From contig NZ_AP018248.1 of assembly GCF_002368295.1 (NCBI RefSeq), forward strand, positions 6,038,510-6,102,509: DNA of 64,000 nt, in the 5' to 3' direction. This stretch comes from Tolypothrix tenuis PCC 7101 (GTDB taxonomy: Bacteria; Cyanobacteriota; Cyanobacteriia; Cyanobacteriales; Nostocaceae). A program made the position numbers and the translations under genes. A model generated the notes under the pieces. That model did not search any database. It was not told the origin of the DNA and saw only the letters and a list, made by a program, of their open reading frames with translations. Positions 43,767 to 52,723 of this stretch are shown here, in pieces (position 1 is the stretch's first letter; each line of letters begins with the position of its first letter).

Positions 43767-44588
43767 TCACTTCCCCAATTCCTGCGATCGCTCTGTGGCT
43801 GCTTTGACTGCTTCAATTAAGGCGGAGCGGAATGCGCCTTTTTCTAGTTGGGCGATGCCGGCAATTGTGGTACCACCGGGGCTGGTAACTCTATCTTTGA
43901 GTTCTGCGGGGTGCATTTTGCTCTCGTGTAAGAGTGTGGCGGTTCCGAGGACTGTTTGTAGGGCTAGTTGATTGGCGATCGCTCTGGGTAAACCGGCGGC
44001 TACTCCGCCATCTGCGAGTGCTTCTACCATCAAGGCTACGTAAGCCGGGCCGCTTCCGGATAGTCCTGTGACTGCATCCATTAAGTATTCTGAAACCTCT
44101 ACCACTTCTCCCACTGCGGCAAATATTTGCTGGGCTATTTGGTGATGTTTGGCGTTGGTGTAAGCACCTGAGCAAATTGCTGTCATTCCTGCTCCGACTG
44201 TGGCGGGTGTATTGGGCATGGCTCTAATGACTGGCAATCTGGCAAATGCAGCTTCTAGCTGGCTTAAAGGCACACCTGCCAAAATAGAAATTAATAGGGG
44301 TGAGTGTTCAGTAATTTTCAGATCGATCATCTCTGCTACTTCTTGAGCGATCGCACTGAACACTTGCGGTTTCACTGCTAATAATACAACTTCCTGAGTT
44401 TGCTCTAAAATCAGGCGATTATCGGTAGTTACAGCCACGTTATATTGCTGTTTTAAAAAATTATGGCGCGCAGGTTGAGGTTCGCTAACTATAACTTCTG
44501 ATGGTTGATAAATTTCACGCGCAATAAGGCGGGATAATAGCGCTTCTCCCATTACCCCGCCACCAATTAAACCAAATTTAATAGTCAT
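43767..44588 (-). CDS. proC: Pyrroline-5-carboxylate reductase
   Basis: The 273-residue protein starts with the Rossmann motif FGLIGGGVMGEALLSRLI. It has the VLLAVKPQVF segment, the RAMPNTPATVGAGM block, GSGPAYVALMVEALADGGVA and the C-terminal VTSPGGTTIAGI. It reduces pyrroline-5-carboxylate to proline with NAD(P)H, the last step of proline synthesis. It lies 117 bases after sepF on the same strand; the pipY(yggS)-sepF-proC order is widespread in bacteria. Confidence 0.96.
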   Translation of the reverse strand: MTIKFGLIGGGVMGEALLSRLIAREIYQPSEVIVSEPQPARHNFLKQQYNVAVTTDNRLILEQTQEVVLLAVKPQVFSAIAQEVAEMIDLKITEHSPLLISILAGVPLSQLEAAFARLPVIRAMPNTPATVGAGMTAICSGAYTNAKHHQIAQQIFAAVGEVVEVSEYLMDAVTGLSGSGPAYVALMVEALADGGVAAGLPRAIANQLALQTVLGTATLLHESKMHPAELKDRVTSPGGTTIAGIAQLEKGAFRSALIEAVKAATERSQELGK

Positions 44589-44639
44589 TAATTAGTTCAA
44601 TAACCAATAGTCAATACTTTTATTAGTCCAGAGTCCAGA

Positions 44640-44697
44640 GTCAAAAGTCAAAAAATTAATTCTTGACCCTTGACCCTTGACCCTTGACCCTTGACTA
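44640..44697. repeat. TGACCCT heptad repeats
   Basis: Four TTGACCC units in tandem with flanking variants, in the gap between sepF and proC. Confidence 0.8.
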
Positions 44698-44705
44698 CTT
44701 TACCT

Positions 44706-45296
44706 TTATTGTGCTGCCATCCGGTTAACTTCATTGCCCCATGCTGGAGTAGGAGTTGTTGTCCGAGGACGTGCGGGTGGTTGTGGTACTTCGTGAATAA
44801 CTCCGCCGTGAGTGCTAACTTGCACACAGCTGGGTGTAAACAAAAAGATACTTTCTCCAATACGTTCTTGATGTCCATCTAATGCGTATGTACCACCTGC
44901 TACAAAATCTACCGCCCGTTGTGCTTGGTCGGGGTCCATAATTGTTAAATTTAATACTACTGATTTGCGCTCACGCAAAGCTTGAATGGCTTGAGGCATT
45001 TCTTCAAATGTGCGTGGCTCAAGTACTAATACTTCCGAAATTCCGTTAATTGCTCCTGGCATACCTATCACATTCCCCATTGATTTTGACCCTGTCGCTA
45101 CGTCATTACCCATTGTAGGCATGGGTTCCCGCCAACGTCGATTTGGTGTGGCAGGTTCTTGGGGTGCCGGTTGGGCATTCTCTTCTTGATAGAGATTTTG
45201 GTAGCTTTCGGTTTCTGGTTCTTCTTCGTAGTATTCGTATTCTACTTGTTCATTTAGTCCAACAAAGTCTCTAAGTTTAGAAAATATATTGTTCAT
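44706..45296 (-). CDS. sepF: Cell division protein SepF
   Basis: The 196-residue protein has the amphipathic membrane-targeting N-terminus MNNIFSKLRDFVGLNEQ, an acidic Tyr/Glu-rich linker and the SepF domain (about 85-170) with EVLVLEPRTFEEMPQAIQAL, the NLTIMDPDQAQRAVDFVAGG block and IFLFTPSCVQVS. SepF tethers FtsZ to the membrane and shapes the division ring; cyanobacteria use it in place of FtsA. It lies between pipY and proC. Confidence 0.95.
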   Translation of the reverse strand: MNNIFSKLRDFVGLNEQVEYEYYEEEPETESYQNLYQEENAQPAPQEPATPNRRWREPMPTMGNDVATGSKSMGNVIGMPGAINGISEVLVLEPRTFEEMPQAIQALRERKSVVLNLTIMDPDQAQRAVDFVAGGTYALDGHQERIGESIFLFTPSCVQVSTHGGVIHEVPQPPARPRTTTPTPAWGNEVNRMAAQ

Positions 45297-45662
45297 TGTG
45301 TACGCTCCTGGTGCAATTTAGCTTTATTTTTACCTGACTATAAATCAATGTAGCTAGCTTTGATCGCTACATGGATGCCTTATTCAGCAATTTTAGTACT
45401 AGCGGTAGTTTCTACTACAGGCTTAGGTGCAGAGCAGATGTTGTTGGTTGCATCTGCATGATTACCTAAACGCGATAATGAGTCAAGATTATATACTAAT
45501 GTTTCTCCGAATGAAAGTTAATTTCCACCCCATTTTTCGGAGATCAAGCTTGTGGCAAAACTATATCTTTTGTTACTTGTTGCAATATTCTCTTTGAGAA
45601 GCCTTCTCAAAAGCGGCTGAAAGCTTCTGATACCAATACCTACAGGTAATTGAATATTATTC
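45297..45662. other. Intergenic region between pipY and sepF
   Basis: On the minus strand the bases at about 45381-45515 form an open stretch of about 43 codons ending in a stop, with protein-like composition but no start codon. It could be a relic, so I do not call it a gene. The remaining sequence probably contains the sepF promoter. No repeat is evident. Confidence 0.4.
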
Positions 45663-46340
45663 TCACATTCTCTGGGTGCGATCGCCAAACAAGATGGTTC
45701 CTAACCTTACCATCGTTGCTCCTGCTTGTACGGCTAGGTGATAATCACCAGACATCCCCATCGACAAGTGCTGCATCTCAATGTGCGACCAGTTTTGATC
45801 CCTAATGGTTTTCGCTAGGTCGCGAGTAGTATTAAATACATTTAAAATTTCCGCTTCATTTAATCCTAAAGGCGGAATTGTCATTAAACCTTGAATATGT
45901 AAATTTTTATATTGATTAATTACGGATAAGTCATTTAAAAGTTGTGTTACATTCCAGCCGCCCTTGTTGGGATCGGGAAGAATTTTGACTTGCAGACAGA
46001 CATTAGGAGTAACGGCCAATTGTTCTGCTATTTGATCCAAGCGCTGTGCTAACTGCAAATTATCGACAGAGTGAATCCAGGAAAATAGTTCTAGGGCTTT
46101 TTTGGCTTTGTTGCTTTGCAAATGCCCAATGAAGTGCCAGGTAATATCGCTTAAATCTTGTAATTCGGCTTGCTTTTTTGCGGCTTCTTGAATCCGGCTT
46201 TCGGCAAAATCGCGAATTCCGGCGGCGTATGCAGAGCGCATCATTGCCGCCGGCACTGTTTTGCTAACTGCAATCAAGCGTACTGAAGATGGTAGGGAGG
46301 AGCTAATTTTGGCAATGCGTTCGCCAATTGAACTAGTCAT
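45663..46340 (-). CDS. pipY: YggS/PROSC-type PLP homeostasis protein PipY
   Basis: The 225-residue protein is a single TIM-barrel PLP protein. It has LIAVSKTVP with the PLP-binding Lys, WHFIGHLQSNKAK, the WIHSVDNLQLAQRL segment, and the phosphate-binding end SMGMSGDYHLAVQAGATMVRL. The family keeps free pyridoxal phosphate in balance and has no known catalytic activity. In cyanobacteria it forms an operon with pipX and is called pipY, and that order is found here, with pipX 290 bases upstream behind repeats. Confidence 0.95.
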   Translation of the reverse strand: MTSSIGERIAKISSSLPSSVRLIAVSKTVPAAMMRSAYAAGIRDFAESRIQEAAKKQAELQDLSDITWHFIGHLQSNKAKKALELFSWIHSVDNLQLAQRLDQIAEQLAVTPNVCLQVKILPDPNKGGWNVTQLLNDLSVINQYKNLHIQGLMTIPPLGLNEAEILNVFNTTRDLAKTIRDQNWSHIEMQHLSMGMSGDYHLAVQAGATMVRLGTILFGDRTQRM

Positions 46341-46531
46341 ACAATTTTAGATTTTAGATCTGAGATTTTGGATTGGGAATTGCTGTCTGGTTGAGACTTG
46401 TGTGACTCCATCGCAATCATTTTTTAAATTGGATATCACTTCGCTGCGATCGCAATTCACAATTCACAATCCAAAATTCAAAATTAACGATCCCCTACAT
46501 TACAGCAGTTTCTAGGTCTAGCAAAGTGCTG

Positions 46532-46588
46532 GGTTGCACAGACGCGATTCATCGCGAGTTGCAGAGACGCGATTAATCGCGTCTGTAC
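46532..46588. repeat. Palindromic repeat P, two tandem copies
   Basis: GCACAGACGCGATTCATCGCGAG and then GCAGAGACGCGATTAATCGCGTC lie side by side in the pipX-pipY intergenic region, next to CTCCCTGCT repeats. Confidence 0.8.
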
Positions 46589-46630
46589 AAGAATGAAGAT
46601 TAGCTCCCCTGCTCCCTGCTCCTCTGCTTC

Positions 46631-46909
46631 TTATTGGAATGTGCGTTGAAAAACACCGTGAAGCAGATCGTACTCCTGAGAATGCCCGGTGCGACGCAGA
46701 GTACGCAAGCGATTTTCCAACATCATTCTGGCTTCGGTGCGGCCTATGGGCTGAAATTTTATACCTTTGATGTCATTTGTTACCAAAAAAAATAAACGTT
46801 GGGCATAAAGTGTAGTGAACAAATCCTGGGTCTCGTCAACCATACAGATTCTGTAAAGGAGACCCCAAGTTGGATGATTAATGTAAGTTTCTGAGTTTTC
46901 TGAATTCAT
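46631..46909 (-). CDS. pipX: NtcA coactivator PipX
   Basis: The 92-residue protein has the Tudor-like N-terminal domain (YINHPTWGLLYRICMVDETQ, then LFTTLYAQRLFFLVT) and C-terminal helices (RTEARMMLENRLRTLRRTGH) of PipX. PipX binds the PII protein when nitrogen is plentiful and the nitrogen regulator NtcA when 2-oxoglutarate is high, and so links carbon-nitrogen state to transcription. The length is normal. The start is the ATG at 46909. Confidence 0.95.
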   Translation of the reverse strand: MNSENSETYINHPTWGLLYRICMVDETQDLFTTLYAQRLFFLVTNDIKGIKFQPIGRTEARMMLENRLRTLRRTGHSQEYDLLHGVFQRTFQ

Positions 46910-47429
46910 TTAGTGGTCAAGGTAAGCGTCTATTTTTTATATCTTTCCGCAGTTTTAGTACAAACATTCAGACGATGATACACCGCTTTCGTGAGAATAT
47001 TTGTGCAAATTGACGCGAAATACAACAATGTTTGCTGTAGAGTGGTGTTTGCCAAGCCCTTGATCTAGTGTTTTAAAGGCAGTATTGAAGCTAGTAGCGC
47101 TACGCGAAACTCAAAATTAAGGCACCAAAAAGTTGATTAAATAAGCTTTTCGCTAATTTTGAGTTGCTAGTTTGGTGTTTGCGCTTGCTGTACTAGTAGG
47201 GGACAACAACAAGAGTAATGGCAAGTTCGCCTGGGAAACCTACATTTAGGTGCTATGTAGGGTAAGGCTCAGAAAATATCAGCCATTTTATCTCCTGTGA
47301 AGAACGACCAAGGGATACATCATGCAAGGTTTCTCAAGATAAAATTCAGCCCTTAGACTTCTGTGTGCATCAACCTCTTTTAATGCTGCCACAATTTTCG
47401 CCTGTCGGCACACAATCGCCAAGGGTACA
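46910..47429. other. 520-base gap upstream of pipX
   Basis: It contains the pipX promoter region and a 12-bp perfect inverted repeat, AACTCAAAATTA (47108-47119) and its complement (47154-47165), enclosing 34 bases, with an AGTAGCGCTACGCG small-repeat remnant next to it. I see no open frame with a plausible start and no recognisable RNA gene. Confidence 0.45.
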
Positions 47430-48968
47430 CTATTGATGATTTAGCATATTCAGTGCTACCAATTGTGCCTGAGCTTTGTGCAGAGATTCATACCATTCTC
47501 GCTCAGGATCACTATCAGCGACAATACCTGCGCCAACTTGTCCCCAAACGATGTTGAGTTGTGAGTGCTGAGTGGGAGAGACGCGATCAATCGCCTCTGT
47601 ACAAGAGTTGGGAGTGGGAGAGACGCGATGAATCGCGTCTGTACAAGAGTTGGAAGTGCTGATCCCCTGTTCCCCTGGAGCTGGAGCTAGTAACAGGGTG
47701 CGGATTAAAATATTTAAGTCTAAGTTGCCTCGCCAATCTAAATAACCGCAGGAACCGTAGAATAAACTGCGCCGGACTGGTTCTAGTTCTTCAATAATTT
47801 CCATGCAACGAACTTTGGGACACCCTGTAATTGTGCCACCAGGGAAGAGGGCGCGAATTAAATCGATGGCGGTGCGATCGCTTTTTAAGTGGCCTTTAAC
47901 ATTACTAACAAGATGCATCACGTGGCTATAGCGCTCAATTGTTAGCAATTCATCAACACACACAGTCCCCCATTCACAAACTCGCCCTAAATCGTTGCGT
48001 TCCAAATCCACCAGCATGATGTGTTCGGCGCGTTCTTTGGTGTTACTGAGCAATTCTTGTGCAAGCTGAATGTCTTGTTCTGGCGTGATCCCCCGCGATC
48101 GCGTCCCGGCGATTGGTCGAGTTTCGGCTTGGCCGTTTTGCAATAATACTAGCCTTTCTGGGGAACAGCTCATCACTTCTCCCCAAGGTGTTTGCCAATA
48201 GCTAGCGAAAGGAGAAGGATTAATTCGTTGCAATGTTTGGTAAATTGACCAACCAGAAGCGGTTGTAGTGGCTTCAAATCGCAATGACAGATTTGCTTGA
48301 AAAATGTCTCCCGCCTGAATATATTTTTTCGCCTGGTTAACTGCTGTCTCGTAATCTGATTGCGATGTGTGGAAGCGAGGAGAAATAGGGTAATTTGGAA
48401 TTTTGCGATTGTTTTCTAAGACTTCCTGATGGAGAATTGCGGCTTTTTTAGCTAATTTTTCCTGTAAATCATCCAATTTACTCTCATCGCTAGCCGCTAG
48501 CCAAAGAGTTTGTTCGGCGTGATCCAAAATGGCAAAACAATCTGGTTCATACCAAAAAGCTACAGGAAACGGCAAGCGATCGCATTTATTTTGCGGTAGT
48601 TGTTCAATTTCCCAGGCTATGTCATAACCCAACCATCCCAGCCAGCCACCAGTGAAGGGGAGGTGAGGGGGGGATGAGGGGGAAATTATTTGTTGTCCGA
48701 TTCCTCTGTTTTCTAGTAAATCGGATAAAAAGGGTAGAACTTTTCCTAGTGCGGGTGTCCACATTTGGGGGACACCATTGATAATGCGAGGTGCGCCTGC
48801 ACAAATAGAATAGCGATTGAGTTGGGGATGGTTTTTTGGAGTGGGGTAGGTGCTTTCTAGTAGGGTGGCGATTTCAGATTGATGAGTGGGGCGAAATAGA
48901 GCCGCGAATACTTCGGAACCAGTACGATTTTCTAAAGGAAGCGATCGCCAATACCAAGGGTGGGTCAT
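47430..48968 (-). CDS. pabB: Chorismate-binding enzyme, probable aminodeoxychorismate synthase component I
   Basis: The 512-residue protein has the GWLGWLGYDIAWEIEQLP segment, the QAGDIFQANLSLRF block, RPIAGTRSRGITPEQD and the C-terminal PGGTITGCPKVRCMEIIEEL of the anthranilate/aminodeoxychorismate synthase family. AGDIFQANL favours PabB (folate synthesis) over TrpE. Near residue 450 an insertion of about 33 residues (EAIDRVSP- and DAIHRVSP-containing) corresponds to two palindromic DNA repeats. The domain on both sides is intact, so the enzyme probably still works. Confidence 0.85.
   Translation of the reverse strand: MTHPWYWRSLPLENRTGSEVFAALFRPTHQSEIATLLESTYPTPKNHPQLNRYSICAGAPRIINGVPQMWTPALGKVLPFLSDLLENRGIGQQIISPSSPPHLPFTGGWLGWLGYDIAWEIEQLPQNKCDRLPFPVAFWYEPDCFAILDHAEQTLWLAASDESKLDDLQEKLAKKAAILHQEVLENNRKIPNYPISPRFHTSQSDYETAVNQAKKYIQAGDIFQANLSLRFEATTTASGWSIYQTLQRINPSPFASYWQTPWGEVMSCSPERLVLLQNGQAETRPIAGTRSRGITPEQDIQLAQELLSNTKERAEHIMLVDLERNDLGRVCEWGTVCVDELLTIERYSHVMHLVSNVKGHLKSDRTAIDLIRALFPGGTITGCPKVRCMEIIEELEPVRRSLFYGSCGYLDWRGNLDLNILIRTLLLAPAPGEQGISTSNSCTDAIHRVSPTPNSCTEAIDRVSPTQHSQLNIVWGQVGAGIVADSDPEREWYESLHKAQAQLVALNMLNHQ
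47577..47644. repeat. Two palindromic P repeats inside pabB
   Basis: GAGAGACGCGATCAATCGCCTC and GAGAGACGCGATGAATCGCGTC, each followed by TGTACAAGAGTTGG. They keep the pabB frame open and encode the inserted, low-similarity peptide between the catalytic core and its last strands. Confidence 0.85.
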
Positions 48969-49171
48969 AATTACTAATTCGTAATTCGTAATTCGTAATT
49001 AACAAAGGGTTAGAGGTTGTCGGAGTTGAGATTCCGTCCATCATCGCGGCTGTTTCGCAATCGCTGTCTGAAACATTATCTTGAATTTTGCAAAATTCAC
49101 AATCTTTAGGGAATTTCAGCAATTCAATTATCCAATTTTGAGAGCTAAGAGAATCTCATAATTTTCTTCCT

Positions 49172-49204
49172 CTGCTTCCTCTGCTTCCTCTGCTTCCTCT
49201 GCTT
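49172..49204. repeat. CTTCCTCTG 9-bp tandem repeat
   Basis: Four units of CTTCCTCTG lie just downstream of the ecfT stop. The gap 48969-49217 otherwise holds AATTCGTAATT repeats and no gene. Confidence 0.75.
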
Positions 49205-49217
49205 ACACAGCGGAGTA

Positions 49218-50144
49218 TTAAACTTGTATACCAAGTAATAGTCGCACGCCCCAAAATAAGCTTAAAATTGCGATCGCTAGCCAGTCCCACCTTTTTAAGC
49301 GTAGGTCATGCCACAATACGCGATGCTCGTTAGGGCTGGTAAAACCGCGCACCGTCATTGCGCTGGCCATTTGTTCGGCACGGAGTAGCAAATTTTCTAA
49401 TAATCGCTCTGCTATAATCATCCAAACTTTGACTGCGCCTTTGATTCCTAGCTTTTTCCAATTAATCGCCCTAGTCATTACCGATCGCACTAAATTCTGC
49501 ACTTCTTCTAAGACTAGAGGAATAAATCGCAAAGATAAAGTTAAAGTTAAAGCTACTTCTGTTACAGGTAACTTCAGCCGCCTTAGTGGTTGCATTAAGC
49601 TTTCTAAACCTGCTGTGATTTCTTCTGGTGCTGTGGTTAGCAGATACAAGTTAGTACTATAAATTACGGTAAATAAAATCGTACTTAGGCGCACCGCTAA
49701 ATCTAAAGAACGGCGATTGACTTTGACTGGCCCTTGGTGAAATATCACATATTTATATTCTTTATTGCCAAATTCTGCTTTTTCATCAACATTTGGCGGT
49801 TTGGCAGTGGATGGCTGAGTTAAAATTTGCTCGTTGGCTGGGAGGCGGGGCTGATAATTTACGCCTAAACCATCGGGGCTGATCGCGGCAATTAATAACA
49901 CCAGAACCGACAATAGTAATAACCAGCCCATTTGCTGCTGCCATACTCTTTTAGGAATTCTGGCAGTGAGAGTCACAAAAATCAATACTATGACCAGCAG
50001 TACCCGCCATTCGATCGGGGCAAATAAGTAACTGGTGAGTAAACTCATCAACCAAGCAAACTTGACGCGGGGATCAATTCTATGCAGCCAAGTTTGAGGT
50101 TCTTCTAAATAAAGTCCCAGAGGTAGCGATCGCAGTAAATCCAT
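49218..50144 (-). CDS. EcfT/CbiQ-type energy-coupling factor transmembrane protein
   Basis: The 308-residue protein has the N-terminus LYLEEPQTWLHRIDPRVKFA, several membrane helices, and the coupling motif MIIAERLLENLLLRAEQMAS followed by MTVRGF, which docks onto ECF ATPases. ECF transporters import vitamins or metals and need A, T and S subunits; none of the other subunits is encoded nearby, so they must lie elsewhere or be shared. An insertion (about 100-145) rich in polar residues interrupts the membrane region. It lies 228 bases downstream of der on the same strand. Confidence 0.85.
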   Translation of the reverse strand: MDLLRSLPLGLYLEEPQTWLHRIDPRVKFAWLMSLLTSYLFAPIEWRVLLVIVLIFVTLTARIPKRVWQQQMGWLLLLSVLVLLIAAISPDGLGVNYQPRLPANEQILTQPSTAKPPNVDEKAEFGNKEYKYVIFHQGPVKVNRRSLDLAVRLSTILFTVIYSTNLYLLTTAPEEITAGLESLMQPLRRLKLPVTEVALTLTLSLRFIPLVLEEVQNLVRSVMTRAINWKKLGIKGAVKVWMIIAERLLENLLLRAEQMASAMTVRGFTSPNEHRVLWHDLRLKRWDWLAIAILSLFWGVRLLLGIQV

Positions 50145-50372
50145 GTGGCAATTTTAGATTTTAGATTTGGATTTTGGATTATTAGGTCTGTCGTAGGTAT
50201 AAGCTTCTGATTGTTAGTTAGTCCACTCCAGTCTAAAGTTCCAAATCCTAAATCTCAAATTTTTAGGGACTTCGAGAAAATAAATTATCCAATTTACTCA
50301 AATAATATTCTTCCCCCTGCCCCCTGCCCCTCTGCCAAGACAGCAATAGGCTATTTTTCTAGTTGGAAGCCC

Positions 50373-51734
50373 CTAAACGCGGGTAGCACGATTGATACTA
50401 GCAACTTCTGCATCACGGACTTTCTTACTGCGCCACAATAAACGAATGGGAGTGCCTTTAAATCCTAGTTGTTGGCGGAATTGTCTTTCGATGTAGCGGC
50501 GGTAGTTTTCGTTAAAGCGTTTTGCATCGTTAACGAACAGTGCGATCGTGGGTGGTTGGCTACTGACTTGAGTACCGTAATAAATTCTACCTTGTCGCCC
50601 ACCGCGTGAGGTTGGTGGTGAATGCCAACTTACTGCATCTTCTAAAACTTCGTTAATTACAGATGTGCTGACACGGCGTTTGTGTGATTCCGCCGCTTGA
50701 TTGACTAATTCTAAAATTTTCTCGACGCGCTGTCCTGTGACGGCACTGACAAATATTGTGTCTGCCCATTCAGTGAAATGCAACCGGGATTGCATAGTCT
50801 TTTCATAGTCATAAATGGTGTAGGAATCTTTTTCCACAGCATCCCATTTATTAACTACAACTACACAAGCTCTACCTTCATCAATAATTCGTCCTGCTAA
50901 TTTTTGGTCTTGTTCGGTAACTCCGTCTAAAGCGTCGATTACCATTAACACTACATCGGCGCGACGAATTGCTTTAAAAGCACGGTTAATACTAAAGAAT
51001 TCTGTGCCGTATTCGATGCTTTTCTTTTTGCGAATCCCAGCAGTATCAATCAAGCGATAGGTTTGTCCATCCCGCTCAAACATGGTATCAATCGCATCGC
51101 GGGTTGTACCAGAAATGGGACTGACGATCGCTCTTTCTTCTCCCACAAAAGCGTTTAATAAACTAGATTTACCAACGTTGGGGCGACCAATAATTGCTAC
51201 TTTAATTTCATTAGTTTCCGGTACATCTGTCACCTGGGGAACGTGCTTAATTAACTCATCCAGCAATTCGCCTGTACCACTACCATGAATTGCCGAAATT
51301 GGGTAAGGTTCACCTAAGCCTAATTGCCAAAATTCTGCAGCTTGGATTAATCCTTGATCGGGGGATTCACATTTATTAACAGCCAACAGTACAGGTACAG
51401 GGTGTTGACGTAACCACTCTGCAATTTCTTCATCAGCGTGAGAAGGCCCAGTTTGCCCATCAACCACAAAGATAGCCGCACTCGCTTCGGCTAGAGCTGT
51501 CATTGCTTGTTGGCGAATCAGTGGTAAAAATTCCGTGTCATCATTAAAAACCAAGCCACCTGTATCGACAACCAAAAATTCGCGATCGTTCCAATAAGAT
51601 GGCATATAAGTGCGATCGCGCGTTACTCCTGGTTCATCATGGACTATCGCCGTTTGTTCCCCGGCGAGACGATTAACCAGGGTAGATTTGCCCACATTGG
51701 GGCGACCGATAATTGCAACAATTGGCAGTGCCAT
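50373..51734 (-). CDS. der: Ribosome biogenesis GTPase Der (EngA)
   Basis: The 453-residue protein has two GTPase domains in tandem, each with GRPNVGKS (residues 10-17 and about 185). DxxG motifs are VDTGG and IDTAG, and NKxD motifs are NKCE and NKWD. The C-terminal KH-like domain has GFKGTPIRLLWRSKK. Der is needed for 50S ribosomal subunit maturation. The start is the ATG at 51734. In many cyanobacteria der and ecfT are neighbours, as here. Confidence 0.97.
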   Translation of the reverse strand: MALPIVAIIGRPNVGKSTLVNRLAGEQTAIVHDEPGVTRDRTYMPSYWNDREFLVVDTGGLVFNDDTEFLPLIRQQAMTALAEASAAIFVVDGQTGPSHADEEIAEWLRQHPVPVLLAVNKCESPDQGLIQAAEFWQLGLGEPYPISAIHGSGTGELLDELIKHVPQVTDVPETNEIKVAIIGRPNVGKSSLLNAFVGEERAIVSPISGTTRDAIDTMFERDGQTYRLIDTAGIRKKKSIEYGTEFFSINRAFKAIRRADVVLMVIDALDGVTEQDQKLAGRIIDEGRACVVVVNKWDAVEKDSYTIYDYEKTMQSRLHFTEWADTIFVSAVTGQRVEKILELVNQAAESHKRRVSTSVINEVLEDAVSWHSPPTSRGGRQGRIYYGTQVSSQPPTIALFVNDAKRFNENYRRYIERQFRQQLGFKGTPIRLLWRSKKVRDAEVASINRATRV

Positions 51735-51935
51735 AAAACCAGGATTAAGTAAGAGACGTAATATATCACGTTTTTACATTTTAGCTACTTTAAGTCTTGA
51801 TTTAATTGCTTGTGTCAATGATTGCGTAATTTTCTTGTTAATCCACAATTCAGTCTGAAACTCATTAGCTAATAGCAAGGCTTTGATAGCTGGGGATAAC
51901 TGCGATCGCCAAGAGACGTGAGAAAGAATTTAAAT

Positions 51936-52018
51936 GTAGGGTGTGTTGTCGCGCAGCGCAACGCACCGACGCATTATCAACAACAAGGTGCGTTAGCCTA
52001 CGGCATAACACACCCTAC
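51936..52018. repeat. Palindromic repeat F, copy 2
   Basis: The ends GTAGGGTGTGTT and AACACACCCTAC are perfect 12-base inverted repeats, with inner ACGCACC/GGTGCGT arms. It lies 14 bases from the xisI stop; copy 1 is at 18976-19053. The remaining part of 51735-52032 shows nothing else. Confidence 0.85.
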
Positions 52019-52032
52019 GAACTATGCTAAAA

Positions 52033-52371
52033 CTATGCCACCGCAAAACCTGTATGTTGCCTGATTTTAGGATGGCGAAAACCCAGAACTATATCTTCTT
52101 TAGGAACTCCTGCTGCTAGCAAATCACTAGCTACGCCTTCTTCGGTGTCATCCCATTGAATCCAAATTTTTTCATCAATTAAACTTAAATGTATGGGTGT
52201 TGCATGAAGATATTTGTCACCACTCCAACCTATATCTAAAACTAAATATTGTCGCCGTTCATCATCAAATAAAACTTGAGAAGCATATCCATCGCCTAGC
52301 GCTGTTCGATAATCGGCATGATTCTGGAGTACGCTTTGAATAATGTTTTGGTATTTTAATTTGGTATCCAT
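52033..52371 (-). CDS. xisI: XisI family protein
   Basis: The 112-residue protein matches the fdxN element excision-controlling factor XisI: YQNIIQSVLQNHADYRTALG at the start, VLFDDERRQYLVLDIGWSGD, the HLSLIDEKIWIQWDDTEEGV block and VPKEDIVLGFRHPKIRQHTG at the end. XisI and XisH assist the XisF recombinase in excising the fdxN element in Anabaena heterocysts. Many xisHI pairs occur away from any element, and their role there is not known. No xisH is visible next to this gene. Confidence 0.9.
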   Translation of the reverse strand: MDTKLKYQNIIQSVLQNHADYRTALGDGYASQVLFDDERRQYLVLDIGWSGDKYLHATPIHLSLIDEKIWIQWDDTEEGVASDLLAAGVPKEDIVLGFRHPKIRQHTGFAVA

Positions 52372-52723
52372 TGCACATAAAAGAGCGATCGCCCTGTTTC
52401 AATAGCCAGTTGTTGGCAATTGCTTGTCCAGATTATAGCGATCGCTCCCGAAGCCTGTCCACAGCCAAGAGAAACGACGTAGGCGGAGCCTTCCTGCAGG
52501 GTAGCAATCGCAAAAACCACGGGATTATGTGATTACCTCGCTGCGCTCGTAATGACAATTTCAGGGGTCTATAACGCCTGAAACCCTTACAGATAGTACT
52601 TGTGTGTACACCGTAGCCTTGGAAAGGGGAGGGAACTAGATTTTGGTATTCTACACAAGCAAAGAGGCAAATATTCTCAATTTACCTCTTCGCTGGCTAA
52701 TGCAAGTAATTGCAAATTTTCAA
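52372..52723. other. Gap between xisI and the small unknown gene
   Basis: It contains HIP1 octamers and a small-repeat remnant, GACGTAGGCGGAGCC (about 52480-52510). An open stretch of minus-strand codons ending in VQWIPN and a stop overlaps the xisI start, where an xisH 3' end would be expected. The rest does not look like XisH, so I do not call it. Confidence 0.4.

Noticed and set aside
45381..45515. Short minus-strand frame (ETLVYNLDSLSRLGNHADAT) between pipY and sepF
   Set aside because: Protein-like composition, but no ATG, GTG or TTG in frame after the preceding stop; it could be a relic or chance.
47280..47429. Small RNA or very short peptide gene upstream of pabB end
   Set aside because: Short frames (6 and 17 codons) exist but lack conserved features; no recognisable RNA fold.
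52372..52440. xisH 3' end overlapping the xisI start
   Set aside because: Only the last few residues (VQWIPN) could be compared with XisH, and the preceding codons do not resemble the family.
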